From assembly GCA_020746995.1 (NCBI GenBank), contig JAGPXD010000004.1, positions 4,402,001-4,466,000 of the forward strand: 64,000 nt of DNA, written 5' to 3'. The stretch comes from Plectosphaerella cucumerina. Taxonomy: Eukaryota; Ascomycota; Sordariomycetes; Glomerellales; Plectosphaerellaceae. The notes beneath the pieces were generated by a model, which saw only the letters and a program-made list of their open reading frames with translations, was not told the origin of the DNA and ran no database searches. Shown here one piece after another: positions 22,711 to 33,300 of this stretch; the stretch's first letter is position 1, and every line of letters begins with the position of its first letter. Made by a program: the position numbers and the translations under genes.

Positions 22711-23659
22711 ATGCGCGGCAAACGCAGCAAGCAGTATCGCAAGCTGATGACCCAGTATGCGCAGATCTGGGGCTTCCGCGAACCGTACCAATGCATCATC
22801 GACGCCGAGATGGTGGCCGACTGCCACAACTTCAAGTACGACCTGCTCGCCGGCCTTGAGCGGACGCTGCACGGCAAGGTCAAGCCTAGTGGGTGTTTTT
22901 CTTCCCAAGATACGTGGCATGTCTAATGTTTCCTGTCCAGTGATCTCCCAATGCGAAATCCGCAAGCTGTACGCGCGCAAGGCCGAACCGGAGATGGACA
23001 AGATCATCGACTTTGCAAAGACCCTCGAGCGCCGACGCTGCGGCCACCTCCCCGAGGACTTCCCCGAGCCCCTCTCAACAATGGAATGCTTCAAAGCCGT
23101 CGTCGACCCCAAATCCGCCGGCGTCAACAAGCACAAGCTCGTCGCGGTGTGCCAGGACGACGAGGTCCGGCGCGCCCTCCGCGCCATCCCCGGCGTGCCG
23201 CAGATCTACCTCAAACGCAGCGTCATGATCCTCGAGCCCATGGCCAGCGAGAGCGCCGAGTTCCGCGCGCGCGAGGAGAAGAGCAAGTACCGCGCCGGTA
23301 TCCGGGGGGCGATCGGACCGGCGCCGGGGAGCGGAGCGAAGCGGAAGCGTGCGGCGGAGGAGGATGAAGAGGAGGCGGGGGAGAAGAAGAAGAAGAAAAA
23401 GTATGGACCCAAGGGGGCGAATCCGCTGGCGAAGCAAAAGTCGAAGAAGGAGCTTGCTGCTGCTGCCGCCGCGGCACCGGTGCGGAAGGACGTCAAGAAG
23501 GAGGAGAAGGTGACGGCTGAGGCGACGGGCGGTGAAGGTGACGAGGCACCGACGAAGAAGAAGCGGAAGAGGAAGCCTAGGAAGGGCGGGGAGGCCGGTG
23601 GTGAGGGTGGTGAAGCTGCTGGCGAGGGTGGTGAAGTTGTCGAGGCTGCAGAGGCATAG
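22711..23659 (+). CDS. UTP23: rRNA-processing protein UTP23 (PIN-like domain)
   Basis: UTP23 is a nucleolar component of the small-subunit processome that binds pre-rRNA with snR30 and is needed for early 18S maturation. Exons 22711-22888 and 22941-23659 give 298 aa. The start MRGKRSKQYRKLM matches the family N-terminus, although an in-phase ATG exists upstream at 22498. The PIN-like fold covers about residues 20-160: IIDAEM, LLAGLERTLHGKVKP, then M-ISQCEIRKLY read across the 52 nt intron, AKTLERRRCGH with the conserved Cys/His pair, and VCQDDEVRRALRAIPGVPQIYL. The C-terminal 110 residues are Lys-rich, alternating with Glu/Gly/Ala blocks, typical of nucleolar tails. UTP23 is known to have lost PIN nuclease activity in yeast; the sequence here does not decide that. 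Confidence 0.95.
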
Positions 23660-25172
23660 GGCCGGGCCTTGGTTTTTTCTGTCTTGCTGTTTTTGTCACC
23701 ATCACCGGCGTTTAGGCATTTTGCTGGCGGGCCCTGCGGCGCACAAAAGATCGTCAGATACCATGTGGGTGAATTTATTGGGCTTTGCGTGGCATGGTGT
23801 TTGATAGGATGTATCGTCATGGTGATGCATGCTTCATCAGGGGCCTATGGTGAAGGACAGCTGTTGCTTCCGTTGCTTTCATCTTGCTGGCCGTGAGGCT
23901 GTCCATGCCGCCATGTCTTGCTTGATACTGGCTGGAAGCTAGGTCTTGACACCACGACACTGAGACTCACCGTCCCCGGTGCCCTCACTACCAGCCGGGC
24001 ACATTATCCCCCTTCCCCAAGCGTAAGCCTTATAGCTTGCCGCGTTTCCTTCCCTCCCAGCGACCGTAATTGTCCCAACGCGACCGTAGCTTAGCGGTAA
24101 TGGTGCTGTACTCGTACAGATCATTGGCACGGCGGTGGATTCAAATCCTGCTCCGAGCAAAACACTTTGGGTGTTTTCTACCCCTCTGGATTCCTGCATA
24201 GCAGGATGCCCGGAGGGGGTCTTTTTGTCTTTTTTCTGATCAGGAAATGCCCGATATTGAAAAGGTGATCCGCATCTCGGGTTCGGCATGAGGCTTGCGT
24301 AAATTTAGCGGTCCGCTTCATCGGCCCCAGTATGAAAGTCCCCGCAATGTCTCCCTCGGACGCGAAAAGTTGCCCGCCCTCCATTCCAGGCCCGTCACCT
24401 GCGGGCCACGCCTTCCAAACCGTACCTGCGTCCATTTCCGCGCCTGCCGGTAGAATGGAAAGCCTGCCACTGCTCTTCCGCAGGTGCGCCTCCCCCACCC
24501 CAAAGTGTCAGTGGCAGCTTCGGCGCCGGTGCGGCGTGGCTTGGGGGGGAAGGCGCGGCCTGCAGGGATGGGAAGGTGGGCCCCGTTGCCGGTGCGGTGC
24601 GTGCACCGCGGCGCAGGGATCGTCATGGGGAATCGCTGATTTTGTCTGCCCACTGACATCTCCAGACGGCGGCCGTCAAAAGGCGACACTACCGCTAGGT
24701 CACCCACCACACGCCCAGACACAGACACCTCCCTCCCCTCTTCGCCCTGGAGCACGGACAAAAGACGTTTGAGTCGTCGTGAGAAGGCCGCGCTGGAGTG
24801 CACTTCTCGATCTCCTCCCTGCATACCGGTGTTGGATCCTCCCACATTCAACCTCGAAAACGGACGGCAGTAGTGGTCGTGGTCGCCTCCACCCGCGTCG
24901 CACCGCTATTCATCTTGTGACAGCACCGACGACTCGCAATCACGACTCTGGCTCCAACAGCTCGTCAGAGCCTCCAACCTGTACTTGACAACCGAATTCT
25001 CGCCTGACTCTCGATCCCCTCATAGCCTATCAATAATCGAACCTTCGACACAGCCAACCCCTCAGCTGGCGCAGATCCGCTCGAGCCGGCTGACCCCTTT
25101 TCACCCCCGCCACTGCAAACACACCCACCTTGACCGACACAACCGAACACCCGCATCGCACACCAGCACCCC
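23660..25172. other. Intergenic region containing a candidate Pol III transcript and the DUF726 gene promoter
   Basis: It includes the UTP23 3' UTR (to about 23900), the tRNA-like/hairpin locus at 24087-24235, and the promoter and leader of the DUF726 protein gene, which becomes C-rich near 25080-25170. A 177-codon minus-strand frame at 24318-24851 has no recognisable content and is not called. Confidence 0.5.
24087..24235 (+). ncRNA. Candidate Pol III transcript: tRNA-like A/B boxes plus hairpins and T-run
   Basis: An A-box match TAGCTTAGCGG (24087-24097) and a B-box-like GATTCAAATCC (24138-24148) are spaced 40 nt apart, as in tRNA genes. The acceptor arms do not pair (GCGACCG against TCCGAGC) and no normal anticodon arm forms, although CTGTA-CTCG-TACAG makes a small hairpin in that position, so this is not a functional tRNA. 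Downstream come a perfect 7 bp hairpin AAAACAC/GTGTTTT (24159-24177), a 16 bp hairpin (24181-24218, stems CCCCTC/GAGGGG and TCCTGC/GCAGGA), and T5 and T6 runs (24222-24226, 24230-24235) that could terminate Pol III. A 9-mer GCGACCGTA is repeated at 24060 and 24080. Alternatives are a decayed tRNA, a SINE fragment, or a small structured RNA. Confidence 0.45.
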
Positions 25173-28100
25173 ATGGCGACGGACAAGGTCGAGGTGGACG
25201 ACTTTGGTCTGCCTATCCGAAAATGGGTCCCGCCGCCCCAGGACGACCCCGTGGAGGGTGAGGCGAGCCAAGAGAAGCCCGCAAGTCCCTTGCCCGAGAC
25301 AAAGGACGAGAAGGCATCGACACCAGCGACAGAGCAAGACAAGCCAGCGACACCCGCGGCGCAAGCGGAGAAAGCTGATTCGGACTCGGACGATGATTTC
25401 AAAGACGCCCCCTCGACGCCTCCACCCGGCACAGCTGCCACGACCCCCAAGCATCCCGAGTTCAAGACGGTTGCAAAGCCCGACTCTGCGAACACCGAAG
25501 CCCCGAATCCTGATACCTCGAAGCCCGATACCCCAGAGTCCGATGCCTCGGAAGCCAGTGCTGCAAAGCCTGAGGCCCCGAAGCCAGACGCTGCAGGGAC
25601 TACCACCTCGAAGTCTGATGCTGTCAGTCCCGATGCTGCCAAGCCCGATACCCCGAAGACCGATGCCGCGAAAGATACAAAGGAGCCCACCGAGCCTACG
25701 AAGGAGGCCCCGGCAACGGCCGACAAACCAACAGACACAGAAAAGACGAACCCCGAGAAGCCCACCCAGGATGCGTCCGCAGCATCTGGGATTGAGGATG
25801 CTGCGAACAAACCAGCTGCCGAGTCGACCAAGACCGAACACACCCGCAACGCAAGCATTGTGAGTGCTCATATTGCCGGCCACTCTCGAAACGAGAGCAC
25901 CCTCAGCGCGGGCGTGGGCGAGTTCTCGCACCAGCAGACGGCAATCAAGCCGGAGAAGAAGCAAGAGGAAGACGACGACGGTGGGTGGCAGGAGATGCCC
26001 GCATTCGCTCCCTACGACATGTTCGACGACGACAACAGGCTGGTCGCCAAGGAGCGCACCGTCGAGGAGGAGGTCGAGGAGGAGTATGGCTACGGCGGTC
26101 TGGGCGGTGCCGGCAAGGGCTACACGCGTGTCATCATGGACGACGACGCCGAGTCGGCCACCAGTATGGACGACAACACCAAATACCTCTTCAAGGGCGG
26201 TGCGGGCACAAACGTCGCCGAGGACGAGGAGGAGCAGCGCGACGCCGTGTCACAGATGCAGGCCACCAAGGACCTCCTCACTGAGGGTCAGAGGATCGCC
26301 TACGTCGGTCTCACGCGGCTGGAGATTGTCAACATCGTGCAGGAGACGGAGTCGCTGGAGAAGACAAAGGGGGCCAAGAAGGAGGTCACCATGGCTGGCG
26401 AGGCCGCCAAGATGTGGGGGCAGAAGATGATGATTCGTGTGTATGCGCACATGGACATCAGTGCTGCCGAGCAAGTCATGGTCGAGCAGCTCAGCGAACA
26501 CGGCGTCGTACCCGCCGACCTGACACCGCTGCTCATGGCCAATGCGCGTGTGAAGAACCCCATGGCCGCCAGCAAGGATGACGACTCGTCAGCCGCAGGC
26601 ACCCCATCTCGCACTCCAGCCGGCACACCGGCTCCCCTTTCGCCGAGGTCGCCCTCGCCGCCCCGGTCACCCGCCCCAGAGGCCGTCGCAGAGCCACTCC
26701 CGCCCTACGAGGCCAACGCTTCGGATACGGCACCCGATGTCAAGATGCCGTCAGACCTGCCCACAACGGAAAACCTCGAGATCGACATCCGCTGGACGGT
26801 GCTCTGTGACCTCTTCCTGCTGCTCATCGCGGACTCAACCTACGACGCTCGGTCTAGGCTGCTCATGGAGCGTGTTGGCAAGAGTCTCGACATTGACTGG
26901 CTGGAGATCCGCAAGTTCGAGAAGAAGGTCACTGACGCACTCGAGATGCAGCAGCAGGCGGAGAAGGAGAACTGGAATGAGGACGAGCATATGGAGACGC
27001 GGCGCAAGCGGGCTCTCAAGCGGCGCTATGTGCTCATGGGTCTGGCTACCGTCGGCGGAGGCCTCGTCATCGGCCTCTCAGCGGGCATCCTCGCACCTGT
27101 CATCGGTAGTGGCCTGGCGCTGGGCCTTTCGGGCATCGGCATCGGCGGCACGAGCGCATTCCTGGGCGGTGCCGGTGGTGTGGCCATCGTCACGACAGCA
27201 GCGGCCAGTTCGGGCGGCATTGTCGGTGTCCGCGCCGCTAACCGCAGGACGGGCGCCGTCAAGACGTTCGAGTACCGGCCGCTGCACAACAACAAACGTG
27301 TGCACCTCATCGTCAGCGTCTCGGGGTGGATGACGGGCAAGGTGGACGACGTTCGGCTGCCTTTCAGTACCGTCGACCCCATCATGGGTGACCTGTACTC
27401 GATCCTGTGGGAGCCCGAGATGCTGCGCAGCACGGGTGACACGATCAACATTCTGGCGACCGAGGTGAGCACCTTTTTTTTGGGAGAGATGTGACTTTGT
27501 GCTAACACGCCTAGGCCCTCACCACCGGCCTCCAGCAGGTCCTTGCCAACACGGTGCTCATGGCGCTCATGTCGGCGCTGCAGGTGCCCATCATCCTGAC
27601 CAAGCTGTCGTACCTGATCGACAACCCATGGGCCGTGTCGCTGGCGCGCGCGTCGCAGGCCGGCAAGATTCTGGCCGACTCGCTGATCGACCGGAACCTG
27701 GGGACGCGGCCGATCACCCTGGTGGGCTTCTCCATCGGAGCGCGCGTCATCTTCTCGTGCCTCCAGGAGCTCGCTAAGCGCGGGGCGTACGGATTGGTGC
27801 AGAACGTGTACATGTTTGGGTCACCAGTGGTGGTCAAGAAGGATGAGTACCTGCGGGCGCGTACGGTGGTGCCGGGGCGGTTCGTCAACGGCTACAATAA
27901 AAACGACTGGATCCTGGGCTACCTGTTCCGTCTGACGAGCGGCGGCATCCAGCGTGTGGCAGGCCTGGCGCCGATTGAGGGCCTCGACTGGCTGGAGAAC
28001 AAGGACTTCTCGGACCTTGTCAAGGGCCACATGGAGTATCGCACGATGATGCCGCGGCTGCTGCGGGAGTGTGGCTGGCTCGTGGAGAGCGACGAGTTCA

Positions 28101-28906
28101 CGGAGATTGAGGATCCGGACCCAGAGGATCACTCTGGACGACAGCGCGAGCTCATCAGCGAGATTGAGGCGGCGCGGCGCGAGCTCGAGAAGGAGGGGGA
28201 GAAGAAGAAGAAGAAGAGCAGCCGGTTCTCCATCTTTGGGCGCAAGAAGCAGATCGAAAAGGCCGAGTGGGAGATTTACGACACGAGCAAGGCCGCGCCG
28301 GCAGCGGCGGCAACGACACAGGGCTCACGTACCGAGGACGAGGAGGGCCGCAACCACGGCGTGCTCTTTGATATTGAGGCGATCCGTGCCGAGCTGGCCA
28401 AGGCCGGTCGCGAGGGCCATGGCAATGGCGACTTGAACGATGACAAGCTGCAGGTGCGCGAGCTCAAGTCGACGATGCCACCGATGAAGCTGGACCTGGG
28501 ATCGCCGCCACTGGGACCACCCTCGTCGACCGGCAACCCGCGGGACACGCTGCGCGAGTCGTGGAGCGCCGATGCCGTGCGGCGTGTCTCGTCGGACCCG
28601 CCAGCGCCGGGGCCAAGCACAAGCCGGAGCCGCGGGGCATCTCCGTACTACACGGAGCCGGACCCTTACCAGGCGGACGACATCTCCATGACGTTTGACA
28701 CGTCCTTTGACGACTCGCCCCGGCGGGCGGCTGTCTCTTCGCCGCCACCGCCACCGCCGCCAAAGTATGAGACGTCGATGGCACCGGAAAGGCCGACGAT
28801 GCACTCATCGCAGACGGTGCCGAACATGACGCTACGAGATCCGTGGAACGACCCGGACGACGATGATTTTGGCAAGGAGAAGGAGATGACCATGACGTTT
28901 GCATAA
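25173..28906 (+). CDS. DUF726/TMCO4-like membrane protein with alpha/beta-hydrolase motif
   Basis: The family includes yeast Mil1 (YFL034W, linked to AP-1 traffic) and animal TMCO4; enzymatic activity is unproven. Exons 25173-27464 and 27515-28906 give 1227 aa; the 50 nt intron has branch GCTAAC and joins ATE to ALTTGLQQ. The N-terminal 250 residues are acidic and low-complexity, with degenerate KPD-type repeats. A folded region at about 265-420 (WQEMPAFAPYD...) and another from about 530 precede a Gly-rich hydrophobic stretch at about 618-690 (likely two membrane segments). The conserved hydrolase-like core follows: HLIVSVSGW, the nucleophile-elbow motif G-F-S-I-G with Ser837, and YMFGSPV. 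A charged Lys-rich coiled segment and a Ser/Pro-rich tail end the protein. Role inferred: membrane-associated lipase-like protein of the secretory pathway. Confidence 0.9.
25480..25740 (+). repeat. Degenerate in-frame repeat (KPD/TPK-type units) in the DUF726 protein
   Basis: Imperfect units of about 18-24 nt (of the type AAG-CCC-GAT-ACC-CCG) encode variations on K-P-D-T/A-P/S. The region is rich in Pro, Asp, Lys, Thr and Ala and is predicted disordered. Confidence 0.7.
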
Positions 28907-30396
28907 GGGGTTGCGGTTAGGTTGGGGGTGCTTCTTTTGGATATACTACATTCCCGTCGGCCACACATGCCGCACTACTGTCTAAAGGTAATTGGAGGGC
29001 GTCGGGGTGTTTGAAGCCGGGAAGATAGAGTACTGGGAGGTAGACCGGCCGGCACACCGAGCATGAGCATCTGCCGGGAGCTGAGCGTACTGTAATGAGA
29101 GTGTTGATCAAACACGTGACACCTATCGGATCGTGTGGTTGTGTCTGGCTGTCTGAGGCTATGCGGGAGTGGTGGTGTGTTGGTGTTCTTTTTATATCCA
29201 CGGGCGCGAGTGTCAAAGGATCTGGACGCAGGAGCGGAGCGGATGTGCAGGGGGCGAGGGCGGCTAGCCGAAACTGGTTGGCGCGGGTGACGATTGGCCG
29301 GCGGGGCCTGTTGCTTACGTGGGGCGCGGATCAGCCCTGTGGTCACTGTGCTGAAAGTGTACAGCAAGGGGCACGGAGAAGCAGGAGTAAGAAGGGCCAG
29401 AGGAGAGCCCAGAAGGCTGTTTCATAGCAGATGAAGTGCTCTCCGGGTATATTGACGCTTATGACCTTCTCTGTTTGTTCGGGCGGAGAGAGGCTCAGCC
29501 TGGCTGAGTGAGGTCTGCAGACGCAGGTTGGATTTAGTGGCTCAAGTGTCCGGGCTGAGGCTCACTGGCCCCGCCCCGCGCGTGGGCGAAGGACGGGACG
29601 GGAAAGGCTCGGGCGCCAGATGAGCCCTGAAGGAGGAATGCAGGGGTCCAGACGGGATGGATGGGCGTCTTTTGTTGTTCAGCCTGCTTGCTGGTCGGGG
29701 ACATTTGGCTGCGGTGAACCTAGGAGATGATTGAATGGTACTTTTGTCGGTGGCAAGTACGGGTACAGCTGGAGGAAAGAGCAACAGAGATAGAAGGCAA
29801 GAGTAAACGAGAGCAGGAGCTATGGACACCTTGTACGTAGTCCTGAGTCAACACCACCAATAAATCCACCACGACCATGGACGATCCTCTTACTCCGCCC
29901 GCATGAGCGACACACCCTCTCACCAACTCTCCCGACAATGAGACTGCCAAAGGAAGAGACAGATAATCAGGCTGCGGCACTGGCACTGGCAAAGCTGCAC
30001 CTTTTGTGCGACGGCCCCCAAAACCAGGGGGGGGGCTGATCCCTGTCCCGAAGTTGCCCAATGAGCCCCGCGCCCATCCTTCCACGCAGGCGCAGCTCGA
30101 GCTGACCGAACGGACGCTGCCCCCTTGTTCATTGTGGTGGTGCCCACCCTGGGGCTGACGGCCGAGCCTACCATTACCCTGACGCTCGCCCGGGGGTAAT
30201 TGGTTTGGTCTTTTCCTTTTCTTCTACACACGCTACTTGCTGTTGCTCTGTTTGACGCCTACGGGCTGATTGTCGAAGAGAACGAAACGAAGCAGCAGCA
30301 TCGACTTGAGGGATACACACGGGGAGGAAGGGACGACGAACGAAGAGACGAAGCGGTACGACTGATCAGGCTCCCGGCGTCAACGCGAACTACGAC
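28907..30396. other. Intergenic region between the DUF726 gene and a membrane-protein gene
   Basis: It holds the 3' UTR of the upstream gene and the promoter of the downstream gene. Small open frames (99-139 codons) overlap on both strands and have no recognisable motif. No RNA gene or repeat family was recognised. Confidence 0.4.
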
Positions 30397-31846
30397 ATGA
30401 TGAAGGACGAGGAGAAGAGGCAGCTGTTACAGCAGTCCAACACTCCAGCGACAACAGGCAGCACTCCCTTCAACGAAGTGGGTGATGCGAGCACCGGGGT
30501 GACGCCGACAACGACTGCGTCACGGAACACCGCTGCGCCTGGCGATAATAGTGCGAGCAGCGCCGCTGTGGCCGTCACATTCAAGTTTGAGGACAGCACC
30601 GGCTTCGTGGACGGCTCAGACCTTTTCTTCAGCACTGGCTCCAGGCCCGTCGTTCCTATCGAACTGAACCCGGCACTTCGCGACACCAGCGCCTTCGGAG
30701 TGACAAAGCAGATCTGTGGACTCGAGAGCCCTGATCCCCCTCCTGTCGCCGAGAATTGTCATCCCGTCACCGAGCCACCCAGGAATTCCGCGACAGACGG
30801 TGGGTCTAATAGCTGACATCTGTGTAAGGATTGGCACTGATGCCGCGCTAGGTACCAATGAAGACCTCACCTTCGACCTGTTCTCTGGTCCTGGCAACAT
30901 GCAGGCTTACTACTTGAGGATCAAATGGACAGCTCTGACCGGTCCCGACAACGCCGACAACGTCGGGTACAGTTATTCCAAGTTGTTTGGAAAGTCGGCA
31001 CCAGGGACCAAAGTCAGCGAAGATAACTTCCGGAGAGAATGGAATGACGTGGAGTTGTTCCAGACCTTCACGAACTCTGACGGCGAGACACTCCCGATCA
31101 AAATTTCAGCCGACGAGGGAAAGGAATATCGGCCACAGGCTCTGCAGAGCGTGCTCGACCAGGCGGCAGCTACAGAGGGCAGCAATGAGTCTCCGAGGTC
31201 GACGCTGGCGGCGACAGCGACCACACCTCCCACCGCCACCCCCTTGACCGATCCGAGAGGCGGAGCGGGCGACACTTCCGATGCCACGCCGACCTCCGCC
31301 CCCTCCTCCGGCGGCGGTCTATCCCAAGGTGCGATCATTGGCATCGGTGTGGCGGCTGGTATCATCGGACTCCTAGCCATCGGACTCCTCGTCTGGTTCT
31401 TCTGCCTGCGAAACCGTCGCCGCCACGGGACCAAGGACCATGGACCCTACGCCGCCCCTGACCACCAGGCCTCCGAGTACATGGTCAACAAGGAGACGAC
31501 TGGTGCTCACGTCACCGAGTCACCTCACTCACCCTACTCTGACGACGGCAGTCTTGCGCACCAACAAGGCCAAGGTTCGTCTCTGGCGCAGGTGCAGCAG
31601 CAGCAACAGACGAACCAGTACTCTGACGCGCCACCCATTACGGCGCCTGTGCCAAGGTCCGCAGCGCAGCAGGCTAGCGACCGGCCGGGATCAGCCTCGG
31701 GCACCCGCTCAGGCACGCCAGGCGGCGGCCACAATGTATCTCACCTGATCGAGGAGGGCATGACCGAGGCGGACATTCGGCGGCTGGAAGAGGAAGAGCG
31801 GGCGCTGGATGACGCCATTGAACGGGCAGGACATGGGCGGCGGTAG
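30397..31846 (+). CDS. Single-pass membrane protein of unknown function
   Basis: I do not recognise the family. Exons 30397-30799 and 30852-31846 give 465 aa; the intron (donor GTGGGT, branch GCTGAC, acceptor GCGCTAG) splits a Gly codon and joins SATDG to TNEDLTF. Residues 1-60 are polar and Thr-rich without a signal peptide from the called ATG. A globular part follows (about 60-240) with two cysteines (QICG, ENC), beta-rich phrases such as VTFKFEDSTGF and NMQAYYLRIKWT. A Ser/Thr/Pro linker precedes a clear transmembrane helix (about 295-320) and a basic RNRRRH stop-transfer. The cytoplasmic tail has a Gln stretch and ends in a charged helix, MTEADIRRLEEEERALDDA. The layout resembles fungal cell-surface sensor-like proteins. 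The open frame upstream of the ATG lets a missed 5' exon supply a signal peptide. Confidence 0.8.
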
Positions 31847-32075
31847 GCCTTGGGCCAAGGGTGCTGCGTTTTGTTTGATCTTCTTCTCCTACATACCAAC
31901 CCAGCGACATTCGTTTTAATCGAGGCACCGAGGCGAGCAGCAACATGGCTGGTGAGACTGTAAATGAGCATGCTAAATAAAAAAGTGTACACGGAGGGAG
32001 GCGTGCTCCCGCTGCTGCCTCTCCCTCCCGCCCGTCCTCCCTGTGGCCCGATGTCTTACTTCACCCCGTGCTCGC

Positions 32076-32823
32076 CTACCCCCTGTTGAAGAAGCGGCCG
32101 ACCATGTTGCTGGCAATGTTACCAGCCAGACCGCCCGAGTAAAGCGCCGATCCGGCCATGTTGGAAGCCTGGCTGAACTTGTCGCAGCGGGAAAAGGCAA
32201 GCGTGTTCATAATCGTGAGGACGAGGGCGATGACTTTCTCCGTTAGCAGATGCATTCCAAAGGAGGAGTGGCGTCGGGGCACTACTCACTGACGAGCGGC
32301 AGCCACAGGAACTGCAGGCCGACGAGGGCGAAGATGGCCAGGAGCACCCAGAGGATGGGCTGGACGTAGAGGGCGAGCCAGAAGAAGCGGCTGTCCGTTG
32401 GGTTGATTGTCTTTGTTCCCGGTTCGCTGCTCTCAAAAACCCATTTGGAGTCGCCGGTGGCGGGGTCGACTTCGTTCCACCACCGGAGGCCGACGAGGCG
32501 GCGGCCGGCGATGTTTTTGAGGTAGTAGAAGTCGGCGGCGAGGAGGAGGATGGTGATGATGAAGATCATGATCCTGAGGGTGTCAGCGGGGAATGGAGTA
32601 GGAAGCAGGGGGGGCAGAGAGACGCACATGCTCTTGATGATCCAGAGGCCGAGGAAGTAGACGAGGACGCTGGCTGGGGGGGTTGTTAGCTTGGGGAGGG
32701 AGAGGAGGAGGGGAGGTCTTTACATATCCGGAAACCGAGGAAGGTGAGGAGGGTGATGGGGTGGGAGCTTAGGCGCCAGCTGAGGGAGCCGTCGCCGGGG
32801 GGTGCTGCAGATTGGGCTTCCAT
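32076..32823 (-). CDS. TVP23: Golgi membrane protein TVP23
   Basis: TVP23 is a small polytopic protein of late-Golgi vesicles, associated with Yip-type and other Tvp proteins in vesicle traffic. Minus-strand exons 32823-32724, 32673-32628, 32573-32290 and 32233-32076 give 195 aa, the family's usual size. The phases restore LSSHPITLL-FLGFRISSVLVYF, LWIIKSMIMIFIIT, the signature LKNIAGRRLVGLRWWNEVD and LVIIALVLTIMNTLAFSRCDKF. Four hydrophobic segments are visible. The third intron (32289-32234) uses an unusual acceptor GAGAAAG only a few bases after a CTAAC branch; it is preferred because it alone restores the conserved LVIIALVL. The gene is divergent from a CitE-like gene across 477 bp and its 3' end faces the membrane-protein gene upstream. 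Confidence 0.95.
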
Positions 32824-33300
32824 TGTGTATGTTGGGATCGCGAGGTGTGTTTCGCGGATCGAGGGTCCAGTTGAAGCTTCGCGAGCTTGAGCTTGGAGCT
32901 GTCGAGGATGATCCCTTGGATCTCGTCGGACGCGTCGAAGTTCAGATCGTTTCTTCGTATCACTCGCGCAATGCTCCAATTCCTTCTAGAATTCGTGCTC
33001 GATGTGTTCGTCTCGTTCGCAGCCGGCTCGCGATGGGATCGGGGGAAAGTAAATGGCGTCGTGGTTGGCGATGCGCCGCGTCAGTCGGAACTCGAATCCC
33101 AGGCTCCAGGTAACAGCTGTCCGAAAGTAAGCGCCGCGCCCGGGGTTTTGCCGGCGATTGCTGTGCCTTACGTCATCAAGGGCGACCTCACCACCACAAC
33201 CCATTCTCACGATGTCTATTAGCCGAGGTACCACTCACCCATCAAGCTCCCAATTGCCACCAAACTCACTCGCTTTCTCTCTGCTCATCCCATCGCAACC
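32824..33300. promoter_or_regulatory. Divergent promoter shared by TVP23 and the CitE-like gene
   Basis: The start codons of TVP23 (-) and the CitE-like gene (+) are 477 bp apart with nothing coding between them. The right side (33227-33300) is C/T-rich, as expected for the leader of the plus-strand gene. Confidence 0.5.

Noticed and set aside
24080..24158. Functional tRNA gene call
   Set aside because: A and B boxes are present, but acceptor arms do not pair and no 7 nt anticodon loop with U33 and a 5 bp stem can be drawn; only a tRNA-like element is reported.
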